Source of the DNA: Oreohelix idahoensis
Lineage: Eukaryota > Mollusca > Gastropoda > Stylommatophora > Oreohelicidae
Direction of reading: 5' to 3'
Length of the DNA stretch: 64,000 nt
Assembly: GCA_024509875.1 (NCBI GenBank)
Contig: JAMPIV010019843.1
Location: 310,001 to 374,000, forward strand
A model generated the notes under the pieces. It ran no database searches. It was given only the letters and a program-made list of their open reading frames with translations, and was not told the origin of the DNA. Shown here piece by piece: positions 24,441 to 38,750 of this stretch. Numbering within the stretch: the stretch's first letter is position 1; the number at the start of each line of letters is the position of its first letter. The translations under genes were made by a program, and so were the position numbers.

Positions 24441-24760
24441 AACATTGGACATGCGCAGTGGCAGCGTTCGTTATCCAACTGGACCCGTTGATAATGACTT
24501 GAGTATCTGCCCTAACCCGTTGGAGACAGTAGAACACCACCTACTACAGTGCCCTGCACTTCAGGGACTGAGACAACAACTGCTACCACACAACCCATCC
24601 ATAGACAATATACTGTATGGCAGCTCAGAACAGCTTATACGAACTGCGCAGTACCATATAATGGCATCAAGGTCACCAAGAGCTGACGCTCAGTGACAGT
24701 GGATCAAAGAAGAAGCAGAAGAAGAATGACTTGAGTTCACGAAGCGGTGTGTTCACAATA
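24441..24760 (+). pseudogene. 3' end of a LINE reverse transcriptase ORF
   Basis: The frame reads ICPNPLETVEHHLLQCPALQ and continues to RADAQ. This Cys/His pattern (C, then TVEHxLxxCP) is the terminal zinc motif of many APE-type LINE proteins. It is followed by a Lys/Glu-rich tail encoded by AAGAAGAAGCAGAAGAAGAA near 24708. No catalytic RT motif is present, so this is a 5'-truncated copy. Clade cannot be set. Confidence 0.55.
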
Positions 24761-25199
24761 ACACGCTGAACAGGAGTAACGATCGAATATACAGATTAAA
24801 TGGCAGCTGTAGATTTGCAAAGTATGAAGGTATACTTGCTTACATGAATTTGAAAACCATGTCCTGATGAAAGTATCGATCCAAAACCATACTGGCTCAC
24901 CAAATTATATGGTGTTACGCTGGGATAAATTAGAGGATCATGTATGGATACGCAAATGATAGCAGGTGCTCTCTCAGGACATTTATTGTCAGTATACATA
25001 ACAAAAGCCGGTAGGTGAACAGGTCCACGGGAAACATGGTTGACATTTAATAAATAAAGTCACTTCACAATACCGTCCCTCAAACATCAAAAGTACATGG
25101 CAATGGATAAGCATAGTAGATTATCCCTGGTCCGTCAATAAGGTTCAAACGTTAGGCATCTTTAAGTGGCAATAATATGACAATAATACACTCCTCTCA
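24761..25199. other. Spacer, nothing recognised
   Basis: AT-rich sequence between the LINE fragment and the repeat at 25200. It might be the beginning of the same LTR, but I have no second copy to define it. Confidence 0.35.
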
Positions 25200-25680
25200 T
25201 CTCCACTCAATCCTGGCTGTTGTACTAAAGGTTCTGGAAATCCACGAAAACCAAAGTAATGCGGCAGAAGCAATCAGGCCAAACAAAATATTAGTTGCCT
25301 CATTATCTCAAAGTTACTTGTAGTAAATTATGGTATGAACTTCTAGATAAGTTTTATGAACCATCTTGCACATAACGTGGCGGCCTCCTAAAATCGATAA
25401 TGCCACAATGAATATATTTATATCACTCCATTATCCCGGAGCTCGAAAAATTACATCTCTCTCGGACGCAAACACAAAGACGGAAGCCAATTAATTAACA
25501 CACTGAACCCCACGACATGTGACCAAAATAAAGTCACTATTTGACCGTCGCTCATCACGGGTGAACGCCTCGCTCACCACGGGTTTAACGCTTCGTGCAA
25601 ACAGTAGTTTGACTACAGGTGGACACAATTCCTAACATAAAAATGGAAATGTGCTAGCGTGTAGTAACATGCCCCACTAT
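25200..25680. repeat. Cleaner copy of the repeat at 18090-18740, probable 5' LTR of the minus-strand element
   Basis: Contains CGTCGCTCATCACGGGTGAA and AACAGTAGTTTG in the same order as the 18.1 kb copy, with fewer bases in between. It lies upstream of the minus-strand gag. The boundaries are where similarity stops and are approximate. Confidence 0.55.
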
Positions 25681-25689
25681 TTTATCTGT

Positions 25690-25870
<181 letters not shown>

Positions 25871-25972
25871 TATCAGAATCTTTATTCTCCAGAAAATACA
25901 TTGATATGTACTGACATGATAATATAAAATACAACATGGCATATAGGAGAATCATTAGAATTTACATAAAGT
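25871..25972 (-). mobile_element. Short 3' end copy of the RLE LINE
   Basis: About 100 bases match the 3' end of the longer copy at 26858-26958: both start on the plus strand with TATCAGAATCTTTATTCTCC and both contain ACAACATGGCATATAGGAG. On the minus strand it ends with an AATAAAGATTCTGATA-type tail. Its downstream neighbour on the LINE strand is (TA)n rather than (ACAT)n. Confidence 0.75.
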
Positions 25973-26014
25973 AAATTTACATAAATTCATACAGCGTTAA
26001 TGAGGGCTGTTACC

Positions 26015-26829
26015 ACATACATACATACATACATACATACATACATACATACATACATACATACATACATACATACATACATACATACATACATACATAC
26101 ATACATACATACATACATACATACATACATACATACATACATACATACATACATACATACATACATACATACATACATACATACATACATACATACATAC
26201 ATACATACATACATACATACATACATACATACATACATACATACATACATACATACATACATACTACATACATACATACATACATACATACATACATACA
26301 TACATACATACATACATACATACATACAATACATACATACATACATACATACATACATACATACATACATACATACATACATACATACATACATACATAC
26401 ATACATACATACATACATACATACATACATACATACATACATACATACATACATACATACATACATACATACATACATACATACATACATACATACATAC
26501 ATACATACATACATACATACATACATACATACATACATACATACATACATACATACATACATACATACATACATACATACATACATACATACATACATAC
26601 ATACATACATACATACATACATACATACATACATACATACATACATACATACATACATACATACATACATACATACATACATACATACATACATACATAC
26701 ATACATACATACATACATACATACATACATACATACATACATACATACATACATACATACATACATACATACATACATACATACATACATACATACATAC
26801 ATACATACATACATACATACATACATACA

Positions 26830-26857
<28 letters not shown>
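26015..26857. repeat. (ACAT)n microsatellite, about 840 bases
   Basis: A nearly perfect tetranucleotide array with two small phase slips near 26264 and 26329. All six frames are open, so the long MYVC and HTYI frames it creates are not genes. It lies directly downstream of the 3' end of the RLE LINE. Confidence 0.98.
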
Positions 26858-26860
<3 letters not shown>

Positions 26861-28269
26861 CAGAATCTTTATTCTCCATAAAATACATTATTATGTACAG
26901 ACATGATATAATAGATACAACATGGCATATAGGAGAATCATTAGAATTTACATAAAGTGTTGAAGACGTCTCAAGTAGTTATATGTGGGTGTTTTTACAT
27001 CGAACCTTTGTGTTACACATACATAAAAATTTTTAAGCTTTCTAAAAGACATTGGCATATAATGATATGATATAACCTGCCAAAAAAATGAGAATTATTG
27101 AAATTTACAAAATGTGTGTGGAATACCATTCAAGTTGAGCCATATGGTTGTTTTTACATGGGGGTTTTATCAGAATTTCTGTTTGCCATAAAAAACTTTG
27201 ACAGCTAGTAGAGTGAGATATTAAATATAGCATCAAATACAATAGTCGTTTGGTATAGTAGACAGAGCACAATTGAGATTAGACGGTGGGGAAAACATTT
27301 CAGCAATTTAACATGGGTGTTTTTTACATCGAAGTTTCCATATTCTGTAAGAACCTATAATTGCACTGATACTGACATATTTACATAAAACCTTTGCTTC
27401 AAATTTCCGCAACCCTAGCGACATTAATCCACTCACACACTTTGCATGCACATGACCCAAACTACCAATTATCAGTACGATTACATGCGTACGATAGCCT
27501 AGTTCGTTAATTTCTGCAGCCAATGGATAGTACTTATCAAATTTATGTTGGTAACATTTATCTAAATGGGCGTCATATGGTATTGCTGCCTCTACTATAA
27601 AAGCTGTTTTGTTCTGTCGATTGATTATCGTTAGATCAGGTTTTACGGCATGTGTCTTAAATGAGGTGTTACTGCTGCCGAAAAGTGATGGTTTAACTAT
27701 TATCTCTTTATTTATTGTTATGTCACTCTTATTATTGTATGAGGATTTCAGTTTCTCATAAATAATGTCTACAGCTCTATTGTGCCTTTGTTGGTATAAT
27801 GTTTGAAATTTGGTACATCCATTCAATAAATGTGACACTGTTTCGTATGGGTGGTTACATACATACATTGTGCACATTTTCGTGTATGTCTGTGGGTAAT
27901 ATAGATGTAAAAGACTTTCGCATTCCAGCAACTGTAACCTCGATCTCACAGCAAATGAAAGTATTTTATCACTTAATTTAACATTAGATAGAAAACTAGA
28001 TGACAATGAATGGTTTACACATTTCATTTCGCGCACTATTCTCCCTTGTGATGATTTACTTTTTAGTTCACTTAGAATTAGGTTAAGTTTATGTGATTTA
28101 AATCCAGAATAAAAAGCATTTGCTGACTTGTATGTTAGACTCACATCTTCATCTACATCTAAATGTACAGTGTAATGGCCACTGTCATCCACTTTCACAC
28201 TCACTCCTTCACGCGCGCATTCTTCATTCAGTTCTACCCAAAATGATTTTGGCCAATTCACCTTCGATC

Positions 28270-28270
<1 letters not shown>
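26858..28270 (-). mobile_element. 5'-truncated RLE-type LINE embedded in (ACAT)n
   Basis: The element runs on the minus strand from the 28271 (TACA)n array to the 26857 (ACAT)n array. It contains a partial ORF (27308-28270) and about 450 bases of 3' UTR ending with GGAGAATAAAGATTCTGATA, which includes AATAAA. Both flanks are the same tetranucleotide, so it appears to have inserted into the microsatellite. LINE classes with restriction-like endonucleases are known for sequence-specific targets. Confidence 0.82.
27308..28270 (-). CDS. C-terminal part of an RLE LINE polyprotein (zinc motif and PD-(D/E)XK endonuclease)
   Basis: The open frame enters from the microsatellite and is element-derived from RSKVNWPKSFWVELNEE onward, about 320 residues, uninterrupted to the stop at 27308. 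No RT palm motif is present, so the start is lost by 5' truncation. The CCHC motif appears as CTMYVCNHPYETVSHLLNGC, followed by YQQRHNRAVDIIYEKL. The restriction-like nuclease is recognisable by PDLTIINRQNKTAFIVEA (Pro-Asp, 13 residues, Glu), then KFDKYYPLAAEINELGY and the ending VIVLIIGSLGH. Known RLE LINEs (R2, R4/Dong, NeSL, Hero, CRE) use this domain to nick the target and prime reverse transcription. Which clade this is cannot be set from the tail alone. The long intact frame suggests recent insertion. Confidence 0.8.
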
Positions 28271-28300
<30 letters not shown>

Positions 28301-28386
28301 CATACATACATACATACATACATACATACATACATACATACATACATACATACATACATACATACATACATACATACATACATACA

Positions 28387-28422
<36 letters not shown>

Positions 28423-28424
28423 TA
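28271..28424. repeat. (TACA)n microsatellite passing into (TA)n
   Basis: Tetranucleotide repeats to about 28414, then TATATATATA up to the mariner boundary. The TA at 28423-28424 is the left target-site dinucleotide of the mariner. Confidence 0.95.
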
Positions 28425-30480
<2,056 letters not shown>

Positions 30481-31027
30481 CTAATAAAAAATGCAAACCC
30501 AATCCCCCCCCAAAAAAAACAACCCCCAAAAAACCAACAAAAAAAAATTCCCACTCCCCCCCCAAAACAAAAAAAAAAAAAAAAAAAAAAAAAAAACAAA
30601 ACCCCACCAACACCCAACCCCAACAAACCCCCCCCCACAAAACCCCCAACCCAAAAAAAAACCACCCCCCCCAAAAAAAAAACCCCCCCACCCCAATCCC
30701 CCCCCCCCCCCCCCCCCCCCCCCCCAACCCCACCCCCCAAACCCCCCATCAAAACCCCCCCCCCAAAAACAAACCCCCACCCCCGCCCCCCCCCCCCAAA
30801 AACAACCAAAAACCCACCCCCCCCCCCCCCCCCCCTCCCCCACCCCCCCACCCCCCAACCCCCCCCCCCACCCCCTCCCCCCCCCCCCCCCCCCCCACAC
30901 AAACCCTCCCCCGCACCCACCCCCCCCCCCCCCCCCCCCCCCCCCCAAACCCCTCCCCCCCCCCCCCCCCCCCCACGCCCCCCCCCGCCCCCCCTCCGCC
31001 CCCCCCCCCCACCCCCTTCCCCCCCCC

Positions 31028-31064
<37 letters not shown>

Positions 31065-31069
31065 ACCCC

Positions 31070-31103
<34 letters not shown>

Positions 31104-31267
31104 ACCCCCAACCCCCCCCCTCCCCCCCCCCCTCCCCAACCCCCCCCCCCCAACCCCCACCCCCCCACCCACCACAACACCAACCCCACCCCCCACCCCC
31201 CCCCCCCCCCACACACCCCCCCCCCCCACCCCCCCCCCCCCCCCCCCCCCCACCCCCAAACCCCCCC

Positions 31268-31302
<35 letters not shown>

Positions 31303-31440
31303 ACCCCAACCCACCCCCCCCACAACCCCCCCCCCCCCCACCACACCCACCCCCCACCCAAAAACCCAACACCCCCACACACCCCACCCCCCCCCCCCCA
31401 CCCAACCCCCACCCCCCCCCCCCCACCCCCCACCACACAC
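30481..31440. repeat. C/A homopolymer block, probable sequencing artefact
   Basis: About 960 bases made almost entirely of C and A on the plus strand, with long C runs and almost no G. Every frame is open, giving poly-Pro or poly-Gly translations that are not proteins. It starts abruptly after ordinary sequence at 30480. True low-complexity DNA of this irregular kind would be unusual. Artefact is my preferred reading. Confidence 0.7.
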
Positions 31441-34400
31441 TGCACGGGCAGAACCAACCTACAACCCTAACAAGCCACACCCCCCTCCCCACCACTACAC
31501 TGTCCTTCCCAATACCCCGCAATACTAACAGAAGAGACCCGTCCACTCAACACAATACTCCCACACAACCATACCCACAACAACATCTCCCCACCCCGCC
31601 CCCCAAAAATCCAACTAGTATCTACCTCTTGCAGACTCTCCACCCAACTAACGAAACATCAAACACCTATATTTCAAACCCAAATACCCAACAACCCCGT
31701 TTTAAAAGTTACCCAACAACTCACACCCACTGTACCGACAAACATCCACCAACAAATGAATACTCCAAAACCACCCCAGATACATCTGCATACAATCCAT
31801 ATCTGGGCATTATACATTGGGTAAATAAGCAAAGAGTCGCATACAATAAAAACAACTAAAAGATAAACAGGAACTACAAAAAACTTTTCTAACACAGGAC
31901 TAGACATCAATCATCTGCACACCCGCCACAAACCCTAAGCAACTCCACACATACCGCTACCTCACCGCACCACATGCTCATCCCACAGAAAAACACCTTC
32001 CGTAGGCGTCCCCTGGATTCCCAACTGACGCCATCCGACCCACCATTATACACCCACACGCCAACCAGCTACTAGAGTCCCCGCACCCTGACGAACCACA
32101 TTGGACACTCTCCAACCCCACTGACTCATCGCCTCACCCAAATGACACATACTTAACCACCCTCCACCCCTAACCAATACTAGTAAAAGTTCTATACGCC
32201 CCCCCCCCACCCACTTGCTCATTAAAACGGGACAACACATAGGACATATAATGACACACTACTGTACACAACCCAAACTAGAAAACCAAGCACCGCACTC
32301 CCCAAGACTAAAGACAGATCAAAACGAAACAAACACAACGTACAAACGAATAAACACCTAAACACCACCAAACACTAAACACCCTTCCCAAACTTTAACA
32401 AATAAAAAAAGAATCCCAACCCACAAACCCACCACAACCATCCAACCACTCCAGACAAACCACACCCAAACCTCTCCAACCAAACCCCCTCGATGACTTA
32501 AGCACCACCAACAACATTGTCCTCCCCCCCGCACCCCCGCCCCGTTCTGAAACCTCCTACTATAACTCTGCCCCCCCAATATGCCCCCTCCTCGACCACC
32601 CCAATCCTAGAAAAATATGCCCCATGAATAACGACCCTCTCTCCCGACCCGGATAGTCCTCACTAACAATCATCCATTAATACTCAACCCAAAAACACCC
32701 CCTTAGGCGGTCCAATTAACCCCCACCCACCCTCACTTAAAATCCCATGCCCAACGCGCCACCCCTCACACATTAACTGTATGCGCAGTCTAGCTACTAC
32801 TAGAGCCCCAAATTCAGAAACCCCCCTCCAGCGCCCGCATAGACTACTAAACCCCCTCACCAAGTTAAACGCGCTACCCTCACCCAGTCTTTCAGTACGG
32901 CCCCTTCCAATCCTACTTCAAAATCCTCCACTCATAGCAAATAACTGATGGCCTGGGTCAGCTAAACTGCACCCACACCCCAGCCAGACACCTCCCAGCT
33001 CTGAACCACCAACATCAATAGCAATTTACTGCATGTGTTTTGTCCAATGTTTCCGACACTCTTCATCAGTCCCATCTCACCCTGATCCCCCCCCTATAAA
33101 CCCGCACTTTTGCCCATCCCCATGTCTCCTCCGGCACGCCGAGATCCAAACCCCCCCACCACAAAGACTCCCGGATCCACACTCAACCCCTTGTATATCT
33201 CAACACCCTTTATGCGCTGCTAACCATCAGACCTAAACCCAGACTACTCTGTCAACCCACACTGCGAAATAAACACAACACATTCCCTAACACCCCCCAC
33301 CCCCCTTATCAATACAACTGAATGCCCGCATCTAACTCTACATTACATTATAATTGAACTAAAGTCAATGCCCCCCCCAATTCAGTGTCATAACTATAAA
33401 TATAGTGCCTCTACTGCACCAACTACCTTCCCGAAATTCCCCCCATACCACCCCAGCGATTACTCATCATCACGCATCTATCCTGCCTCTAGGATTCACT
33501 CCGCCACTGCGTCTATGACCCCCACTTCACATCGGCACTTCTACTACCACGTCTGATATCATTAGGATAGACACGTTACATGCGAGGCATCCAGAACCGA
33601 ATCATACACTGAGAGGTCACTACTCTCTCACGTCTCTTTTACCGCCCCCCCCCAGAGAGTCGGTTCTTTCTCATATTTTCCGCCCCCTCTGTACCCTAAT
33701 TGGAATTACTGCATGCTCTCAGTCTCTTCCGTCAAACATATCGACATGACACGAACAATAGACAGATGGTACGTGGCATCTGGTGCTTATGATAGACGTA
33801 AGTGAGAGTGGGATGCCACCTGATAATCAATGTAAGTGCCTCACCCAAATTCCTCTCCAGATCCCCCGTAGACATAGTTTGTCGACTCATTCACACTTCC
33901 AGTGAAATACCTCCCTCTCCAGGAGCCATTTCACTCAGCAGCTCCCCCCCCCATGACAGGTTTCTCACCCACCACCCCACCCCCCCATCGTTAGTTACAG
34001 AGACACACGCTGTCTTGTACCGAAAAAGCAACTAAACACCTGCAGGAAAGTGCCAACTCTCATGACTTAGGAGACAAGCTGTGCCACGGACAGTGTGGAG
34101 AAGAACCACCCTAAAACCACTGCCTCCTATCAGACTAGCCCTCTCTTATATCAGAGGTTACATTTTTCGAAAATAGGCCGACAATCCTCAGCTGAAAGAT
34201 CCACCAATACCCGGCAACTGCCAGTTGAAAATAGCGAAGCAGTCTGTGGTGACTGTTTAGCGAGTAGCTACACGACATATGACAGTTTTTGCTCAGTCCC
34301 CCCCCCGTCATCAGAGATCCGCCCTCAGGGCCCAAAGATCCACCTATGCCAGTCAGCCCAAATGTCTCGAGAAACCACTCGAAGATAAAAACTCAAACTA

Positions 34401-37400
34401 CGACAAAAAATAACAACCAACTTATAACCAGCCACCCCGCTCAACGATGAACATCTGACCATACCCCTCCGACACCACTGTCCACACTACATAAACTAAC
34501 CAACCTCTCACCAATCACACACTCCCTACCGAGCCCCCCACGCCCCCCCATCTCCAAAAAGTCCCCACACTCATCACTAAGCCCCAAAACCAAAAACCCC
34601 AACCGGCCTGTCCGCACCTCCCGCTCAAGCTATAACCTCGCTCGCATCCAATCCGCCCCAAAACCCCCAAAAACCCCCCCCCCGCCCCCATACCCGCCAC
34701 GCCGACTCACTATTCAACTTATCAGCTACTACGACCCGTAAAGTCCCCCTTCCCCACTTCGCTCCCCCGAGGTTTTTGCAATGTTGGGGCCACGGCCCTA
34801 AAACCCCCAACCCGACGCACTACTGATTATGATCATGACTTGTCCCACTGAGTCTTTCTAGGGAGACCTAGGAAGGACCCTCACTCTTGAGCGATTCCAA
34901 GAGGTGACACCCCCTGCCGATCAGATCGCAGACGTTTTTCCGGTACCTCCCCATCCCATGGCAAATTTTGTTGCTATGTCTTCCAAAAAAAAAGTGTCAA
35001 GCTCCTCGCCCTAGTTTTTTTTTCGAGACCTGGCCCCACTTTCCCCAGCTTCCATCCACTTCCAACCCCCGCCCGTTGAAGCCACCCCCCTTTTCCTTGT
35101 TTTTTTTTTGCTCCCCCGCACTTTTATACCCATACGCAGAATCACCTGCCCCGTTTACCACCCCGAATTCCACCCCCGTCCTGTTTCACCCGCTTCCCTC
35201 CTCCCCCCCCACCACCCTCTCCATCCGGCCCCCCCCCCACCCCCCCCCCCCCCCCCTACATCCCCTCCCTTAGGGGTCAAAACATAATGGAAAGCTATAA
35301 TGCTCCAGGCATAGAATCAGAAATAGAGTTGTCGGAGGCCCCTAAATTGTGACATTGAATGGCCAAGCATATCTCATGACCCTTTCAAGTTCTTGTGACC
35401 AGCATGTGAGACGATCTATTGCATTGTGCACCGGTTTTTTGGCTTAGGCGCACGTAAGCACACTCCTAATCAGTCACTGTTTAGGACTGTAAGCTGCATA
35501 CTTGCAGAAGGGGTACCATGTGTCAAAACAATATATCGTGACGGTGTAATTAGCTAAGAATAGGTATGGCTCGGTAGCTGATACGTATGCAAGATGACCA
35601 GTGTTGATGGGTCCACGCAGGCACTCGATGAAGTGGGGGGTGTGTGTGGGTTGTTTGTGTTTTCCATGGTTAATGTGCTCCGGTGAACATAATGTATAGA
35701 CAGCTCCACATAATAATGTAGATTTAAGGTGATGTATAATGATGTATGAAGGTACGACAGGAAGGAATGACCTTCGTTAGGTTCTGACAATAGAGAGCCT
35801 ATGGTGTGCTTAGAAAGAGAAAATTGAGATCACTCTGTATGTGAAAGAATTAGAGAAACTCTGATTAGCTGATAGTCCTATGATTTCTTGTAGTGAAGCA
35901 TCAGACTACCTCTTGACAAACTTCTTGTGTGTCCGTTAGGTGTGTTCAGATCTTCCTATTGTCACATAGTCGTCATTGCGAAATGTAGCTGAGTGAGTTC
36001 TAGTACATATTGCAGCGATCCTATCTAATATTGAACGCAACCATATATAGATAGATACTGCACACAGATAGGTGAGCAATGTCTGAGCTCTACCGATCCG
36101 AATAGGATGTTACCTCCCTATATCTGTGGAGAAGATCACATACTCACAAAGTGTTCCCAATACATCCATTATATTTTTGAGGGTCTCCTACCACTAGATA
36201 AAATAATACCCCCCCCACCCCCCAACCAATATTAGAATATCATTGTAGATAGTCAGTATCATACAACAATAAACTAGTCAGTGACCAAGTATAAGACGAG
36301 AAAGCTATTGAACTAGATTAGTCATGTGATGCAGCGCTCTCCAGAACTTATCCAGTCAGCAGCTTGTAAGCACAAACATTCTAAACCCATGTCTTAATCT
36401 CGAGGTAGTTTGATATCAATACTACAAGACCTGTAACTCTAGCGCTGTCTCGGGAGTACTGATGTATATAACTATCATTGTCAAGTCCAGACACAGATAT
36501 GTAGACTCATGGTTTGATAATGTTTGCTGTGTACATATCAGCTGATGTTGCTATTAAATTGATGGTGTGAGATTGCTCGGCGTTTCTCGCTGCTCTATAA
36601 GTTAAGTACCTTGTGTAAGATGATAATAGTCAGTAATGTGAATACGAGTGGACACATATATCATTCCTGATCAGTCAGTTGTTGCACCAAATAGTCCGCG
36701 CAGATATTATGTGATTCATCTTGATATATATGTCTATCAGAGATCCTTTTAAGGATATCCTCTTAGAGTGTTATATGTATGTGGTGTCACGTGTTGATCA
36801 GAGATTTGTGTTTGTTCCACACACAATTGTCATGTATGGTGATCACGTAAGATGTTGAATTACACGTGAGCTCGCAAGCGACTTACTATACATTATCACC
36901 ATAACCATACTCCTGTAGGAATGAAGACAACTATCGTGTGCCATGTGTCACTAATCTAACTACCTAGATATTCTCCGTACTTGATAATGTGATGCCTGAG
37001 TGAGCAAGTAGTATTCTGATATATTATGTATTCGTGATCCATAGTTTGTGTCATGTGGTTCAGTTCTGATGTCGTGTAGGTTAGGTCCATGTCGTTGTAC
37101 AACTGCCTCTTTCTCTCTCTAAGAGTTATACTGCATAGTTCACTATTCACACGTGAGAATCATACATGCAGGTTCGATGTACATTATCCAGTCTCACGCA
37201 CTAATATACCAAAAACACAAACCCCATCCCTCCCAGTTTTGTTATCTGTGACATGAGCGTATGTGATTAGTTGATCTTCAGCTAGATGTGAGACAGTCGC
37301 AAGAATGACTAAGCATCGTTACTAATTGTACTGTACTAGGAAGAATGGTGTTGAAATGCGCACTCAGTACCGTAATTCACTGAACTATCAGAGTGAGTAC

Positions 37401-38150
37401 ATACGAGATGGCAGTGTGAGTTCGTGAATGATGAAGATCCCCCCCCGGCCCCCCCCCCCTACCCCCCCCCTCCTCCCCCGAGGTATAGTGAGCTTATTAT
37501 GGTTAATAGGTAGTTACCGCCACCTGAGATCACTCCAGACGCTAAGAGCGCCACTCTCTCTAAGCGCACGTACATGCCTGAATACTTTATTCGCATGTGA
37601 CGCAGCAGTATCGTAGATCAGTCTTGTCAGTATTTGCCGCGAGAGAGTGCCTGCGTATATAGAGCAGAAGAAGACTCTAATATATATGATGTCATAACGT
37701 GGCTTCATTACGAGCTAATGAAAGAGCTACGCTCACCTCTAACATCAGACGTGTCTTGAAGACGTTGGACATCTTCGTAAATATCCGTGAAACTAATGGG
37801 AAACCAACATCTGCTGGAGTAGTAGCTAACCGACACTTTAATGTTGATTGCAGCTAAAGAATCTTCTCGCAGTCGCCAGTAGCTGCCGACTGATGTCAAA
37901 ATACAATAATAGAGAATTATCTGTGAAAGATCAATGTTGATAAAACTAACTAGATCTATTCTTTTTTAATTAATCAGAATTTATAAATAGTAACCGTGTA
38001 AAAAATCATAACCTATAATAAGTATTATTCATGTCTTGTATTATATGAATATCATAATTTAAATGACAATCATCCAATATTTACCTATAAAAATATAATA
38101 ATATATATACGATATATGAAATTAAGGTTTGATTTAGATATAATATTATG
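31441..38150. other. Irregular C/A-rich then random-looking block, no gene recognised
   Basis: From 31441 to about 35270 the plus strand is C- and A-rich with many short C runs; from about 35280 to 37900 composition is more balanced, but I see no motif, no repeat shared with the rest of the window and no convincing frame. Readable AT-rich sequence returns near 37920-38150. The longest frames (34968-35273 and others) are Pro-rich by composition. Likely a second low-quality assembly block. Confidence 0.5.
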
Positions 38151-38750
38151 TGAGATGACGCCGACGACTGACTACTCGTGTGTCTCAGTAAGCCAGTATC
38201 TAGCTCGCCACATATAGCAAATTATAGAAATCTTATAACTTTAGACTATTTGTATAGAAATAATATTTACAACACACACAGACGTAACAGACTCACCCTA
38301 ATCACTCGGACAAAGAGTAGACGAGTCACATCCTCCTAGCGGTACACTTTCATCACCCCAAGGGTTCCGTCGCCGAATAACACTTCCGCGTTGTCGATCC
38401 CCCCTATATCACCAGTCCGTGACCCATACATAAAATATTAGGTGTTGACCTATAATATCCCCTCTCGTTTACCTCCTTTCATAATGACCGTCATCATCAG
38501 ACCTGATGAATCTAGTTAGTTATTATTTACTAAAACCACATTCCCAAATTGGGAGATATATACTAATTGCTCAGTAGATAGTTTCGGCAACTTGGTTAAG
38601 ATGCCTCTTACACGTGGTCAGGGGTATACCTTTTAAACAAAATCCCACTATGACTTCGTATTCAGGTTCCTAGGATTCCAAGTTTTCCATATTAGTAAAT
38701 GTAGAGTTTTCTTACTGTCTAAGTCCAGAAGATAATCAAATACGTTGTCC
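38151..38750. other. Spacer left of the solo LTR
   Basis: Ordinary AT-rich sequence with no recognised gene or repeat. Confidence 0.4.

Noticed and set aside
25987..26888. Long frames on both strands translating as MYVC or HTYI repeats
   Set aside because: They are products of the (ACAT)n microsatellite, which has no stop in any frame.
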